Positions 17,127 to 26,378 of a DNA stretch of 43,932 bases are shown here, in pieces. Each line of letters starts with the position of its first letter. Positions within the stretch are counted from its first letter, which is position 1. The notes beneath the pieces were generated by a model. The model had not been told where the DNA came from, did not search any database, and saw only the letters and a program-made list of their open reading frames with translations. Source of the DNA: Ignavibacteriales bacterium UBA6490 (GTDB lineage: Bacteria; Bacteroidota; Ignavibacteria; Ignavibacteriales; Ignavibacteriaceae); NCBI GenBank assembly GCA_002435365.1, contig DJMM01000002.1, positions 1 through 43,932 of the forward strand. The letters are read 5' to 3'. The position numbers and the translations under genes are program-made.

Positions 17127-17527
17127 AGTTGTTCCCGCTCGGTTTCAATTGTAAACTTATCAATACCGGTTGTTTTTGCCGCATCAATCACCTTTATTAC
17201 AAGATCAACAGGTACGACCTTGTCCGCACGTATAATCAGGTTATCTTCTGCAGTTGTTCCTTTTGCCAGACCTAACTTTGCTGGCAGCTGATCGATGCTG
17301 GTTTCCTCATTTCCGAGGTAAACTCCTCCAGCCGATGTAAGGGTAACGATCATCCTTGACTGCTCGGTCTGTTCGTTTGTTCTGGATCCGGGCAGCTTCA
17401 CTTTTACTCCAGTTTGAATTACAAACTGGGAAGTCAAAAGGAAAAAAATCAGCAGAAGCATTACTATATCCGTCAGCGAGGAATAGCTGAAAATGCTTAA
17501 AGGTTCGTTCTGTATTTTGAATTTCAT
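17123..17527 (-). CDS. exbD: ExbD/TolR-type biopolymer transport protein
   Basis: A 134-residue inner-membrane protein with one N-terminal helix. SSLTDIVMLLLIFFLLTSQF (about 16-35) carries the proton-pathway aspartate D20, as in ExbD/TolR. The periplasmic domain (VKVKLPGSRT, then GTTAEDNLIIRADKVVPVDLVIKVIDAAKTTG) matches the family. It works with ExbB to harvest proton-motive force. It sits 9 bp after exbB and overlaps tonB by 4 bp. Confidence 0.92.
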   Translation of the reverse strand: MKFKIQNEPLSIFSYSSLTDIVMLLLIFFLLTSQFVIQTGVKVKLPGSRTNEQTEQSRMIVTLTSAGGVYLGNEETSIDQLPAKLGLAKGTTAEDNLIIRADKVVPVDLVIKVIDAAKTTGIDKFTIETEREQL

Positions 17528-17536
17528 TGCTGCACC

Positions 17537-18193
17537 TTAAAGATCAATTTCAATTTCTTCTTCAATATCATCGAATGTAGCAGATGAATCCTGCATAAAA
17601 TCAACTACATCATTTGCTGCAACTTCCATTTCACCGACAAGCTTCTTCACTTTGTTAAGAAAATAATTGTAAAATGCCAGGGCCGGAATTCCAACCATCA
17701 AACCGAAAGCTGTAGTTATCAATGCTTCCCAGATTCCCCCCGCAAGATCAGATGGATTCGCTGATCCCTGCAGATCCTCAATTGTCATAAATGCTGAGAT
17801 CATACCGGTAACTGTTCCCAAAAAACCAAGCAGCGGTGCAATTCCCGATACAGTTGCCAGAATGGATAAACCTTTCTCAAGTTTGCCTACTTCCTGCGAG
17901 CCTGCATTTTCAATTGCCTCTTTCACACGTTCATGACCAAGTTTATATTTCTTCAATCCTTTTCTGACAATATTGGCAACTGGGGATTTTTCCTCCATAC
18001 AGTAGCTTACCGCACCACTTATATCTTTCTTCTTCAAAAAACCTCTGATCCGCACCATAAACGCAGGGACGTTGATTTTTGCTTTTCTTAATACAATATA
18101 TCTGTCTATAATAACAGCAACACCAAGTACGGAGGCAAATAAAATAAACCACATTATTATGCCACCCTTTAGAAATATTTCAAATAGATTCAT
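17537..18193 (-). CDS. exbB: ExbB/TolQ/MotA-type proton channel protein
   Basis: A 218-residue membrane protein. The first helix is near 10-30 (GGIIMWFILFASVLGVAVI), a cytoplasmic domain follows with the GLKKYKLGHERVKEAIE region, and two further helices are near 110-135 (LATVSGIAPLLGFLGTVTGM) and 150-178 (WEALITTAFGLMVGIPAL). The TVxGIAPLLGFLGTVTGM block is the ExbB/MotA signature. It forms the pentameric channel with ExbD. It starts 17 bp after the HU-SPOR gene in the same unit. Confidence 0.93.
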   Translation of the reverse strand: MNLFEIFLKGGIIMWFILFASVLGVAVIIDRYIVLRKAKINVPAFMVRIRGFLKKKDISGAVSYCMEEKSPVANIVRKGLKKYKLGHERVKEAIENAGSQEVGKLEKGLSILATVSGIAPLLGFLGTVTGMISAFMTIEDLQGSANPSDLAGGIWEALITTAFGLMVGIPALAFYNYFLNKVKKLVGEMEVAANDVVDFMQDSSATFDDIEEEIEIDL

Positions 18194-18210
18194 ATCTCTT
18201 TCCGGTTATT

Positions 18211-20472
18211 TCAATAATTGTTTTTTAAATAATTCTCTGCATCTGATTGAGTATTAAATTCTCCCACCAGGATCCTGTACCACAATCCCGACCTCAGCAC
18301 AGAAGTTTCAATCTGTGCTTTATATCCCCTCGAAATATACTTTTCCATTTCCCTGTCTGCTTTGGTTCTTGTCTGCCAGCTTGAAACCTGTGCATAAAAA
18401 ACCATTCCTTTACTGTAAATATTATCTGTTACCTTTACAAAATCACCTTCCAGCGAACCAGTTGACCCGCCCGATTCAGAAACACTCCCTGGCATGTCAA
18501 TTATTTGTACCGCCGCAGTTTCCGTTTTCGCCATAACCGGAATTAGATCATTCCTCTCAATTATAAGGGGTTCGACCTTACTCTTTATGGGTGTGACAGT
18601 ATCACCTTCGAAAAAATTAAGGTATGCGATTACAGCCATAGCAAAAAATGTCACAATGCTAAGTGCAATTACAAAATACTTATTTTTCTTCTTTTTACTT
18701 TTTGTAATTTTAATTGTTTTTGTGATCGGTCGACCAGAAGTGAAAATTTCATCTTCTTTTTTCAGGACTATCTCTTCAGGTTCTTCCTCGGTTAAATGTA
18801 TTTTCTCAAATTCAGCATAGGTTTCAGGTGTCCATTCATACGTAGATTTCCTGCTCTTAACTGAGGTAAATCCGTCATTCTTGTCACCAACCGTTTCCTC
18901 ATCAAATGCTCTTGTAACTTTCTTAATATCTTTTTCAAGTTGTTCGCTTTCGCCAAAATCCCATGAGAGCTTTTCGTTTTGTTCAGTTTCCGAAAGATTG
19001 AAAAATTCTCTGGTCAGGGATTTTACCCTCTGATAATCAGCGGTAAAGTCCTCATCCTCCGGCTTTTTCTTATCTTTTGGTTTATTATCAAAAGTTGTTT
19101 TATCCTGATCCGGAGATTCTTTTGAAACTTCACCCGGAAATTCGTTTTCTTGTTGAGTTATTTTGCCGGCTAGATCACCAAGTGTAGCTTCCGCTTCTTC
19201 TTCTTGAACTTCCTCAGTATCCTGCTGCGAACCTGAGGAAAATATCTTGGTATCATCATGATTTTGTTCCTGCAAATCACTCTCCTCGGTTTCAGTGATT
19301 TCCGGGATAATTAGATCGTCTCCTGGTTCTGGTACCACATCAGAAATATTATCAGCTTCGTTGCGGTTTTCATCTCCAGGAATTTCAGATGCATTCTTGA
19401 CTGATTCCGCAGTTGTTTCATCTATTATGTGGGAAACAGTATCATCGCCGGAAGGAGCAAAATAATTATCATCATCTTGTTCCTCCTGATCCCTCGAAAC
19501 CGGTTCATTCGTTTCTACTGATGACCAGGAATCAGCACTCTCAAGATCAATATTGGATTGCGGATAAATTTCCTTGGTAAGGTCACTCTCATTATCATTC
19601 GAGGCACTTTGATCAGGCGGTTCAGATTCAAGCAAATCTTCAAATGAAACAGTAATATGTTCCTCCCCTGGAGGAATAAAATCATTTTCATCAACGATTT
19701 TATCCTGAATTTCAGGTTCCATCATTTCATCAGGATTAACAGATTTTTCGGTTTCATTTTCAAATTTATGTTCAAACAGATCTTCTAGTGACACACTTTC
19801 AGGATTTTCGTCGGTATCAGGCAAACTATCAGCGGGTAGTTCATGTTCACCTGAAGGCAGTTCTTCATCAATAACGGCAGCATTTTCTATTTCCTCAGAG
19901 CTAAGCGATTCTTTATTATCATCCGCTGAAATTATTTCCTCTGATTCAGAAAATGATACCTCGCTGATTTCTTCAATTGTGCTGTCGGTAATTTCCTCAA
20001 AAATATCTTCGGTTAATTGAATATTATTTTCAACTATACTTTCAGGGGAAAGTCCCTCTTCAATAACCTCCGTTTTATCTGCAAATGATAATAATTTATC
20101 TGTTTTTGATTCAAGAGAATGGAAATTCTCACCAGGATGAAGGATGAAATTCATTGACTCCGATTTTCCTTTAAGAGGAAAAACGGGTTTTCCCAGTGAG
20201 ATATTAAAAGGCTGATATCTAAGTACGTTTCTTTCTTCAGAGAGATAGAAGACCAATTCCCTGGATTCTGTATCGCTGAAAAAAGTAACCGCCGATTGGC
20301 CTGAAGAATTTTTGTGTAATGAAAATGAACCTAATCCGGGTATATTTATAAGTTGTTCTGTTGTAATTATGCCTGATAATTTCCTGAGAAACAGCTCAAG
20401 AAATATTTCGCCTTCGGAAGTTGGAATTTCTGCCAGCGATGAAAGTTTTTTTACCAGTTCAAATCTGTTCAT
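18211..20472 (-). CDS. HU-like / SPOR membrane protein
   Basis: A 753-residue single-pass protein. Residues 1-100 look like an HU/IHF-type domain of the CCDC81 class (KKLSSLAEIPTSEGEIFLE, IPGLGSFSLHKNSSGQS). A long Glu/Asp/Ser-rich, low-complexity region follows (about 110-590) with many repeats of SEE, DEN and EES character. A basic patch (KKKKNKY) then leads into one transmembrane helix at about 598-620. The C-terminal 75 residues form a SPOR domain (MVFYAQVSSWQTRTKADREM, WYRILVGEFNTQSDAENYL), which binds denuded glycan strands of peptidoglycan. The N-terminus is therefore cytoplasmic and the SPOR domain periplasmic. HU-SPOR fusions are known in Bacteroidota. Here it lies between a barrel gene and exbB, 20 and 17 bp away. 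Confidence 0.85.
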   Translation of the reverse strand: MNRFELVKKLSSLAEIPTSEGEIFLELFLRKLSGIITTEQLINIPGLGSFSLHKNSSGQSAVTFFSDTESRELVFYLSEERNVLRYQPFNISLGKPVFPLKGKSESMNFILHPGENFHSLESKTDKLLSFADKTEVIEEGLSPESIVENNIQLTEDIFEEITDSTIEEISEVSFSESEEIISADDNKESLSSEEIENAAVIDEELPSGEHELPADSLPDTDENPESVSLEDLFEHKFENETEKSVNPDEMMEPEIQDKIVDENDFIPPGEEHITVSFEDLLESEPPDQSASNDNESDLTKEIYPQSNIDLESADSWSSVETNEPVSRDQEEQDDDNYFAPSGDDTVSHIIDETTAESVKNASEIPGDENRNEADNISDVVPEPGDDLIIPEITETEESDLQEQNHDDTKIFSSGSQQDTEEVQEEEAEATLGDLAGKITQQENEFPGEVSKESPDQDKTTFDNKPKDKKKPEDEDFTADYQRVKSLTREFFNLSETEQNEKLSWDFGESEQLEKDIKKVTRAFDEETVGDKNDGFTSVKSRKSTYEWTPETYAEFEKIHLTEEEPEEIVLKKEDEIFTSGRPITKTIKITKSKKKKNKYFVIALSIVTFFAMAVIAYLNFFEGDTVTPIKSKVEPLIIERNDLIPVMAKTETAAVQIIDMPGSVSESGGSTGSLEGDFVKVTDNIYSKGMVFYAQVSSWQTRTKADREMEKYISRGYKAQIETSVLRSGLWYRILVGEFNTQSDAENYLKNNY

Positions 20473-20492
20473 AATATTAATTAGTTAAACTT

Positions 20493-22082
20493 CTACCAGA
20501 TATATGAAATACCTGCTGATAAATCAAGGGGGATTTCCCTGTAATTACTCCATATATAATTCTTTCTGTTAAGAATATTACATACTCCAGCTATAAGTTT
20601 TAAATTTTTTGAAATACTGTACGACAAATTTATTTCAAGATTAATATAAGCATTTATTTTTTCTGTATTTGCAATATTTGTATAAATACCTGACCTGTAT
20701 ATCAGGTTCGCTTCGGTATTCAAACCTTCCGCGAAATCGTACCCATAAGTTAATGAAGATATAAGTGAGGGGAAATAAGGAATGATACTGTTTTTTTCAT
20801 CTTTTACTTCCTGGATATCTGTGGATGCATAGAAATATCCATACGGCCCTTTATGAAACATCATATTCAGGAATAATCCATATAACTCAGCATCGGCAGG
20901 ATTCAAAGTGAATGTACCATCAGGGTTCATTTCCGGAAAATAGGGCAGGTTATTATAGGACTTGTATCTGAAGCCACCGCTTATTTCAAAATATCTGCTG
21001 TACTCATACTTAAGCATACCTTTAAGATCGACAGTTTTTTTAACAAAAATATTGGGTTTATTCTGCGGATTAAAGTAGATATTTTGATCGAGAAATTCAG
21101 AAGCAACAATAAATTCACCTCCCGGTGCAAATTCTCCGAACAAAGTTAAATTACGATTTAGTCTTAAACCGACACTTGCAAAAAGCGTAGTAAAACTAGT
21201 TTCCAGTGCGTGTGAATATGTGATTCCAAAAGAAGCTTTCAGAAATTTACTAAACTCAAATCCCGCAGAAGGTCTTATCAAAATATAATTGTAATAGGAA
21301 TTTGAAGTATTGGAATCACTGAACATCTGGTTCCTGTAATTCAGAAGTATTCCGCCGTTTAGATTACCGAAGTTCAGGTAGGACAATCCGTCGACAGAAA
21401 AATGTCCTTCCTCGAACTCTTCATCTTTCAGCATTGTATAACGGTAACCTGTTTTAAGGTTAAATTGAAATCTGTCAGAATAAATATTTTTTACGGAAGC
21501 GCCAAGCTCTCCCTGGTATAAATTTCTTTTTAACGCAGGTTCGCTACCGGCGAATAATTTATAAGATCCCGAATTAAAATCAGCGGTAATATTATATTCA
21601 GCACCCGGCAGAAACAGATTTTCATAGCCAGAAAAAAGTGACAAACCTGCACCTGCATTCAAAAAATATCTTTCTGCATTTTTTACATATGGCCGGATAT
21701 TTCTCCCATCAAGGTGACCTTCAAAAAGTCCTGATTTATATGGTGAGGAGATTCTAATACTTACATTGGGCAGAGTATTTATGCCAAACAGGGTCTTAAT
21801 AATCCCATTGTTGTAATAAAAGGAATCCCTAAGATTTAAATTGAAGCTCTGAGGACCTTCTATTTCTCCCAATTCCAATTCTTCCGGATTAAGGACCGGT
21901 TTGATAAAATTCTCTGAAATTATCGTCAAAAGTCCAGCTTCAGGTTTTTTTGTCTGCTGGAGATTCATCAATTCCTTACCGGTAATAACGAATTCTGGAA
22001 GCTCCACAGAGGGGTTTTTATCCGATACCTCCTGCGAATAAAGAACAAATGGCAGAAGCAATATGACAAAAATCTTTTTCAT
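20493..22082 (-). CDS. Outer-membrane beta-barrel protein, TonB-dependent-receptor-like
   Basis: A 529-residue protein with signal peptide 1-16 (LLPFVLYSQ). Near the mature N-terminus ELPEFVITGKE (about 28-38) resembles the start of a TonB-dependent receptor, but there is no full plug domain of normal size. The rest is alternating aromatic/hydrophobic strands. The end (LSYSISKNLKLIAGVCNILN, then SAGISYIW) fits the last strands of a TonB-dependent receptor barrel and an aromatic C-terminus for BAM assembly. At 529 residues it is shorter than typical receptors (600-1000). It overlaps the TPR gene by 4 bp (ATGA) and is upstream of exbB/exbD/tonB, which makes it the natural target of that TonB. 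Confidence 0.75.
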   Translation of the reverse strand: MKKIFVILLLPFVLYSQEVSDKNPSVELPEFVITGKELMNLQQTKKPEAGLLTIISENFIKPVLNPEELELGEIEGPQSFNLNLRDSFYYNNGIIKTLFGINTLPNVSIRISSPYKSGLFEGHLDGRNIRPYVKNAERYFLNAGAGLSLFSGYENLFLPGAEYNITADFNSGSYKLFAGSEPALKRNLYQGELGASVKNIYSDRFQFNLKTGYRYTMLKDEEFEEGHFSVDGLSYLNFGNLNGGILLNYRNQMFSDSNTSNSYYNYILIRPSAGFEFSKFLKASFGITYSHALETSFTTLFASVGLRLNRNLTLFGEFAPGGEFIVASEFLDQNIYFNPQNKPNIFVKKTVDLKGMLKYEYSRYFEISGGFRYKSYNNLPYFPEMNPDGTFTLNPADAELYGLFLNMMFHKGPYGYFYASTDIQEVKDEKNSIIPYFPSLISSLTYGYDFAEGLNTEANLIYRSGIYTNIANTEKINAYINLEINLSYSISKNLKLIAGVCNILNRKNYIWSNYREIPLDLSAGISYIW

Positions 22083-25051
22083 TGAATCGACCTTAATTTT
22101 TTCTGTGCTTCTTCCCCGTATTTGTCCCCCCTGTTTCTTGAGAGAACTGCCCTATACATATCTGCAGCCTTATCATTCTCATTCATAGCAACATAACAGT
22201 CGCCTATCCTTAAGTAGGATTTTGTCAGCCATTCTCCGTAAGCGGAAAATACACTTCTAACCCTTACCAGTGCTGTGACTGCCTCACTGAATTTTTTCTG
22301 CAAATAAAGCGCTTCTCCATAGTAAAATTGTGCTTTTGCGCCCAGGTCATCTGATCTGGTTTCGGCAAGTTCACGAAAATTCTTCTCCGCAGAGCTGAAA
22401 TTTTTTACATTCATATCGATAAGACCCAGCTCAAACTTTGACTTATCACTGAAAATCGTATTCTTATAGTACATTGTTACTTCACTAAACACATCTGCAG
22501 CGGCAGCAGTATCACCTTTTTGTGAAAGAGCAGTTCCTTTTAAATATAGAAATTCGCTTTTCCTGGGGGATTCATTATCCGTTCCTGCAATAATCTGATC
22601 GAGAAGTCTTACAGACATATCGTATCTTTTCATAGAATTATAAATCGAAGTAATTTCAATTATCGCAGATGAGGTCATTTCGGATTTCGGATAATTTTCT
22701 ATAATCATATTATAATTAAATACAGCTTCCTCATTTTGGTTTAAGTTCTGAGCGCTCTTCCCAATCCAGTAATAAGAATCGGGTACAAGTTTGCTGTTCC
22801 TGAAGTTATTAATCAGTTTTTTAAAACTATTCTTGGATTTTTCATACTCCTTATTACTGTAATAAATCTCGCTTATTTTAAATGAAAGCTGATCTGCAAA
22901 ATCTGATCCCGGATTTGCGGATATATATTGTTCGATCTTTTCGATTGCCTTATCCGGCTGACCGAGGGCGATATAAGAATATTGAATACCATTCAGGGCA
23001 TCGTAAACATTTGATGAGCCTGGAAAAAGTGTTATGATTTTCTGGTAGCTTGTAATTGCAGAATCATATTTTCCCATGTTGTAATAAGCATCACCAACCG
23101 AATAATAAATAACCGGAGCGAGCTGTCCGCCGGGATAAAGTTCTAAAGTATTATTATACTGACTAATAGCATTCCTATAATCACTTTTCTGAAAATAAAT
23201 CCATCCTACCATATAATATGCACGCGGGGCATAATCCGAATTAGGGAATTTTTCCCTGATTTCGTAGAATTTGGAAATCGCATCATTTGTTTTCCCATCT
23301 CTGTAAAGAGCCTGCGCATACTGAAAATAAAGATGGGGATTATCAACTTTAATCCCGCTACGTGCAAAAATATCCCGGTATACATTACTGGCTGCGGCAT
23401 AATTCTTATTCCCATAATAGCTGTCAGCCAGTCTTATTCTTGCATCTCCGGCATTCATATCCTCAGGGTATTTTTTAATGAAATCCGAAAAGAGCGATGC
23501 TGCCTGATCATATCTGCCTAAATTAAAGTTTGCATATGCTTTCCCAAACATTGACCTGCCGGCTAATTCGCTATCCTCACCCGAAATCTGACTATACCTG
23601 GATATTGCATCGGTAAATTTACCAGCCGCGTATAAATTCTCCGCTATATAGTAGTTTACTTTATCGGCTTCAAATTGAGGACTCTCAATCGAAATCCTGT
23701 TTAAGTACACTAATGCCTGGTCATATTCTTTAAGATAAAATAACGCCGCACCCAGTCCCAGATATGCCCGCGAAGTTATCTCCTCATCCGCAGTAAAAAG
23801 CTCAACAGCATTTTCAAAATTATCCCGTGCCGATTGGTATCTTTTTTTCTCCAGATCGATTTCACCTTTTAATGTAAAAGCTTTTGCGCGAATGAGGGGA
23901 TCAGCGGAATTTACTGCTGAACTTAGATAGCCTTCGGACAAATCTGTTTTTTTACTATCATAGTTCACTACACCCATCTGGTAATAAACATATCCCCTAT
24001 AATCACTTTCAGGATATTTATCAAGAAACTGCTGATAAATAATAAATGCAATCCCTTGTTCGCCGCTATATCTTTTTGCCTCAGATTTCCAGAGAAAGGA
24101 TTTTTCAGCAATAGAATCACCGCCTTCACTCAGAGAATCAAAAATCAGGAAAGCATTACTATAGTCCTTCTCCTGAAACAAGCTCCAGGCCAGCGCGTAT
24201 TTAACCTCGCGGATAACATCTGATTCAGGATACCTGTCAATAATTTCCCTGTAGATTTTTTCTGCTTTGGAATATGATCCGGTTTTAAAATATGAATTTG
24301 CAAGAAGGTACAGACTTTCTGAGTAAAGGTTTTCAGGAAGATTTAAAAGCATTGGATTATTAAGCTCAAGGATCGAAGACTCATAGTCCTTCAAGTTAAA
24401 ATAGCATATCCCGATCCTAATCTGAGCTTTAATTGCAAGTGGGCTGTTCCTATGGTACGACAACAACCTGTCATAATATTTGACAGCATTTTCGTAATCT
24501 CCGGCTTTTTCATAAGCCGAGGCTAAAGAAAAAATTGTGTTATCAAGAAGAGTATTATTATTTCTGTTTTCAATTGCATTTTCAAGAAATTCAATTGCTT
24601 CTGCGGTTTTCCCCTGGCGAATGAATGATTCTCCTATCCAGTACAAAGCAGTGCCGGTAAATTCATTTCCAGGATACAAAGATAAAAGCCTGTTGAATCT
24701 CTCCCTGCTTAATTCATACTTACCATCTCCGAAATAAATGATTCCAAGGCGGAACAACGATATATCTCGGTAATTGGTCCACTTATTATTATTAACCAGA
24801 AATTCGTAATAAGTTGCTGCTGCCTTATTCTGTGCTAAATTGAAGTAACTTTCTCCTAGATAGAATACGGCAGATGCATAGGTCTCATCCCCTGATTCAT
24901 ACTCACCAATGAATTTATTAAAAATTTTTACTGCAGCCGGATAATTTGCTGCCCGGTAAGCTTCCATGGCATCCTTATAGGAATCAGATTTATTTTGGGC
25001 ATGGCTGAATACAGCTAAAATTATAATCAGAGAAGCAACGATTTTATTCAT
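22079..25051 (-). CDS. Large periplasmic TPR scaffold protein
   Basis: A 990-residue protein with signal peptide 1-18 (VFSHAQ). From about residue 25 to the end it consists of tandem TPR motifs, on the order of twenty, many in the YbgF/BamD style with W-x-x-G-x-x-Y/F and P-N/G-S patterns (YWIGESFIRQGKTAEAIEFL, YYSVGDAYYNMGKYDSAITS, YMVGWIYFQKSDYRNAISQY). No lipobox Cys is present. TPR arrays assemble protein complexes. Being first in the unit with a barrel, HU-SPOR, ExbB, ExbD and TonB, it probably organises that envelope complex, much as YbgF does for Tol-Pal (analogy, not homology shown). Confidence 0.85.
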   Translation of the reverse strand: MNKIVASLIIILAVFSHAQNKSDSYKDAMEAYRAANYPAAVKIFNKFIGEYESGDETYASAVFYLGESYFNLAQNKAAATYYEFLVNNNKWTNYRDISLFRLGIIYFGDGKYELSRERFNRLLSLYPGNEFTGTALYWIGESFIRQGKTAEAIEFLENAIENRNNNTLLDNTIFSLASAYEKAGDYENAVKYYDRLLSYHRNSPLAIKAQIRIGICYFNLKDYESSILELNNPMLLNLPENLYSESLYLLANSYFKTGSYSKAEKIYREIIDRYPESDVIREVKYALAWSLFQEKDYSNAFLIFDSLSEGGDSIAEKSFLWKSEAKRYSGEQGIAFIIYQQFLDKYPESDYRGYVYYQMGVVNYDSKKTDLSEGYLSSAVNSADPLIRAKAFTLKGEIDLEKKRYQSARDNFENAVELFTADEEITSRAYLGLGAALFYLKEYDQALVYLNRISIESPQFEADKVNYYIAENLYAAGKFTDAISRYSQISGEDSELAGRSMFGKAYANFNLGRYDQAASLFSDFIKKYPEDMNAGDARIRLADSYYGNKNYAAASNVYRDIFARSGIKVDNPHLYFQYAQALYRDGKTNDAISKFYEIREKFPNSDYAPRAYYMVGWIYFQKSDYRNAISQYNNTLELYPGGQLAPVIYYSVGDAYYNMGKYDSAITSYQKIITLFPGSSNVYDALNGIQYSYIALGQPDKAIEKIEQYISANPGSDFADQLSFKISEIYYSNKEYEKSKNSFKKLINNFRNSKLVPDSYYWIGKSAQNLNQNEEAVFNYNMIIENYPKSEMTSSAIIEITSIYNSMKRYDMSVRLLDQIIAGTDNESPRKSEFLYLKGTALSQKGDTAAAADVFSEVTMYYKNTIFSDKSKFELGLIDMNVKNFSSAEKNFRELAETRSDDLGAKAQFYYGEALYLQKKFSEAVTALVRVRSVFSAYGEWLTKSYLRIGDCYVAMNENDKAADMYRAVLSRNRGDKYGEEAQKKLRSIQ

Positions 25052-25394
25052 TTATCTGATACCGGTTATTATCAAAAGGGAAACCTTTTAAAATCAAAAA
25101 AGAAAAGAATTTGTTTCATATAATTTGAATCAAATTGTTTAATATTGCGATAAAATATTAGTTGAAATTCAGATTCTACAGACTTCTTAAGTCAAATTAG
25201 TAATGAAAATGTAATTTAATGCAAAATCTTAAAAGAACTTACCTAAGTTATTATAAATAATATATATTCAAAATGAAAAAAATAAACCCACTATTTGAAT
25301 CGGTTCAGCACGAAACACAGGACTCCAAGTTCATCAGCGTATAAAAAAATAACCCCCTTTACAAGGGGGTTATTGATTAATAACTTAAACTATG
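25052..25394. other. Intergenic region with promoter-rich AT DNA and a possible tiny ORF
   Basis: About 340 bp between two minus-strand genes. It must contain the promoter of the TPR-to-TonB unit, but the DNA is so AT-rich that several -10-like boxes are equally good. On the plus strand ATG at 25273 opens a 23-codon ORF (starting MKKINPLFES) ending at 25344, with no ribosome-binding site. The terminator of the next gene lies at 25348-25374. Confidence 0.3.
25348..25374 (-). terminator. Rho-independent terminator of the 25395 TPR gene
   Basis: A perfect 12-bp stem AATAACCCCCTT / AAGGGGGTTATT with a 3-nt loop. On the minus strand it is followed by a run of T (complement of the A-tract at 25343-25349). 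It begins 21 bp downstream of the stop at 25395, so it ends that transcript. Confidence 0.9.
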
Positions 25395-26156
25395 TTATTG
25401 AAGAAGACCTAATTCATATTCGACTAGCTTCTTATATGTTGGATCGGCCTTGGCAAAGTTAAACATTTCCTTAGCTTTGGCATTGTCTCCCTTGTTTTTG
25501 TAAGAAACGCCCATATAATAATAAGGACCTCCTTTGCTTATACCATTTCTATATTTAAGTGCCTTTTCTGCAGCATCAATACTCTTATCATCCTCACCAA
25601 GCTCTGAATATAATTTCGCAAGCGACAGATAAGCCGCATCATAATTATTCATTTCAACTGCCTTCTGCAAATAGGAAATTGCTTTTTCCTGGTTCCCATT
25701 GCTCACTGCTTCATTACCCATTTTAGCATAAGCCAAGGCAAGATTATTCTTCACAGTATTCTTAACCCGGTTATCCTTACTGAATTCAAGCACTTTCTCA
25801 AAACTATTTACAGCCCCTTCGTAATTTCCCATAGCAAAATAAACTCCCCCAAGAGCATTATAACCAGCTTCAAAATCAGGCTTTAGTTTAATAACTTCTT
25901 CAAGGGCAGATTTTGCTTTTTCAGTATTTCCGGACTTTTTTAATGCAATACCTTTCTGGTAATAAATCCTGTAATCTTTTTCAATCTCCAGAGCTTTATC
26001 ATAATTCTGTACAGCACCGGAATAATTGCCGGATTTCAGCATATCATTTCCAGCATTAAAAAGTTTGCCTGCTTCGGGATTCATGTCCTGTGATAAAATA
26101 TTACCATTTAGCAACAATACGAACAGACCCATTGGTAATAATATTTTTCTCATCAT
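25395..26156 (-). CDS. Secreted TPR protein
   Basis: A 253-residue protein with signal peptide (MRKILLPMGLFVLLLNGNIL, cleavage near SQ). It contains about six TPRs, for example GNDMLKSGNYSGAVQNYDKA, GGVYFAMGNYEGAVNSFEKV and YYYMGVSYKNKGDNAKAKEM. Such proteins mediate protein contacts in the periplasm; no specific partner can be read. ATG 26165 is in frame upstream, but AAGG is adjacent to it, while ATG 26156 lies 9 nt from AAGG, so I prefer 26156. Monocistronic, with its own strong terminator, 34 bp from tRNA-Leu. Confidence 0.8.
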   Translation of the reverse strand: MMRKILLPMGLFVLLLNGNILSQDMNPEAGKLFNAGNDMLKSGNYSGAVQNYDKALEIEKDYRIYYQKGIALKKSGNTEKAKSALEEVIKLKPDFEAGYNALGGVYFAMGNYEGAVNSFEKVLEFSKDNRVKNTVKNNLALAYAKMGNEAVSNGNQEKAISYLQKAVEMNNYDAAYLSLAKLYSELGEDDKSIDAAEKALKYRNGISKGGPYYYMGVSYKNKGDNAKAKEMFNFAKADPTYKKLVEYELGLLQ

Positions 26157-26190
26157 AATTATCATCCTTTTCTTCTGTTAAAAAATTCAA

Positions 26191-26277
26191 TGGTGCGGAA
26201 GACGGGACTTGAACCCGTACGCCAATTAAGGCACTACCCCCTCAAGATAGCGTGTATACCAATTTCACCACTTCCGC
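26191..26277 (-). tRNA. tRNA-Leu (GAG)
   Basis: On the minus strand the 87 nt fold as a class II tRNA: acceptor GCGGAAG/CTTCCGC, anticodon stem CTATC/GGTAG with loop TTGAGGG (anticodon GAG), long variable arm (TGCCTTAATTGGCGT) and T arm ACGGG-TTCAAGT-CCCGT. Discriminator A, and here CCA is encoded (complement of 26191-26193), unlike the Glu and Gln tRNAs of this window. Confidence 0.95.
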
Positions 26278-26320
26278 AAAAATTTCGGGGTTAAAAATAT
26301 TGTAGGGAACTTGAAAAATC

Positions 26321-26341
26321 AACTATATTTTTAATATAGTT
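26321..26341 (-). terminator. Possible AT-rich terminator after the Spy-like gene
   Basis: AACTATATT and AATATAGTT form a perfect 9-bp stem with a 3-nt loop, about 38 bp beyond the stop at 26379. On the minus strand GATTTTTC follows, a short T-run. The stem is almost only A-T pairs, so it would be weak. The alternative is that it is a fortuitous palindrome in AT-rich DNA. Confidence 0.4.
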
Positions 26342-26378
26342 TTGCTAAAATACCTAAAAAACTGAAAAATTGAAAGGA

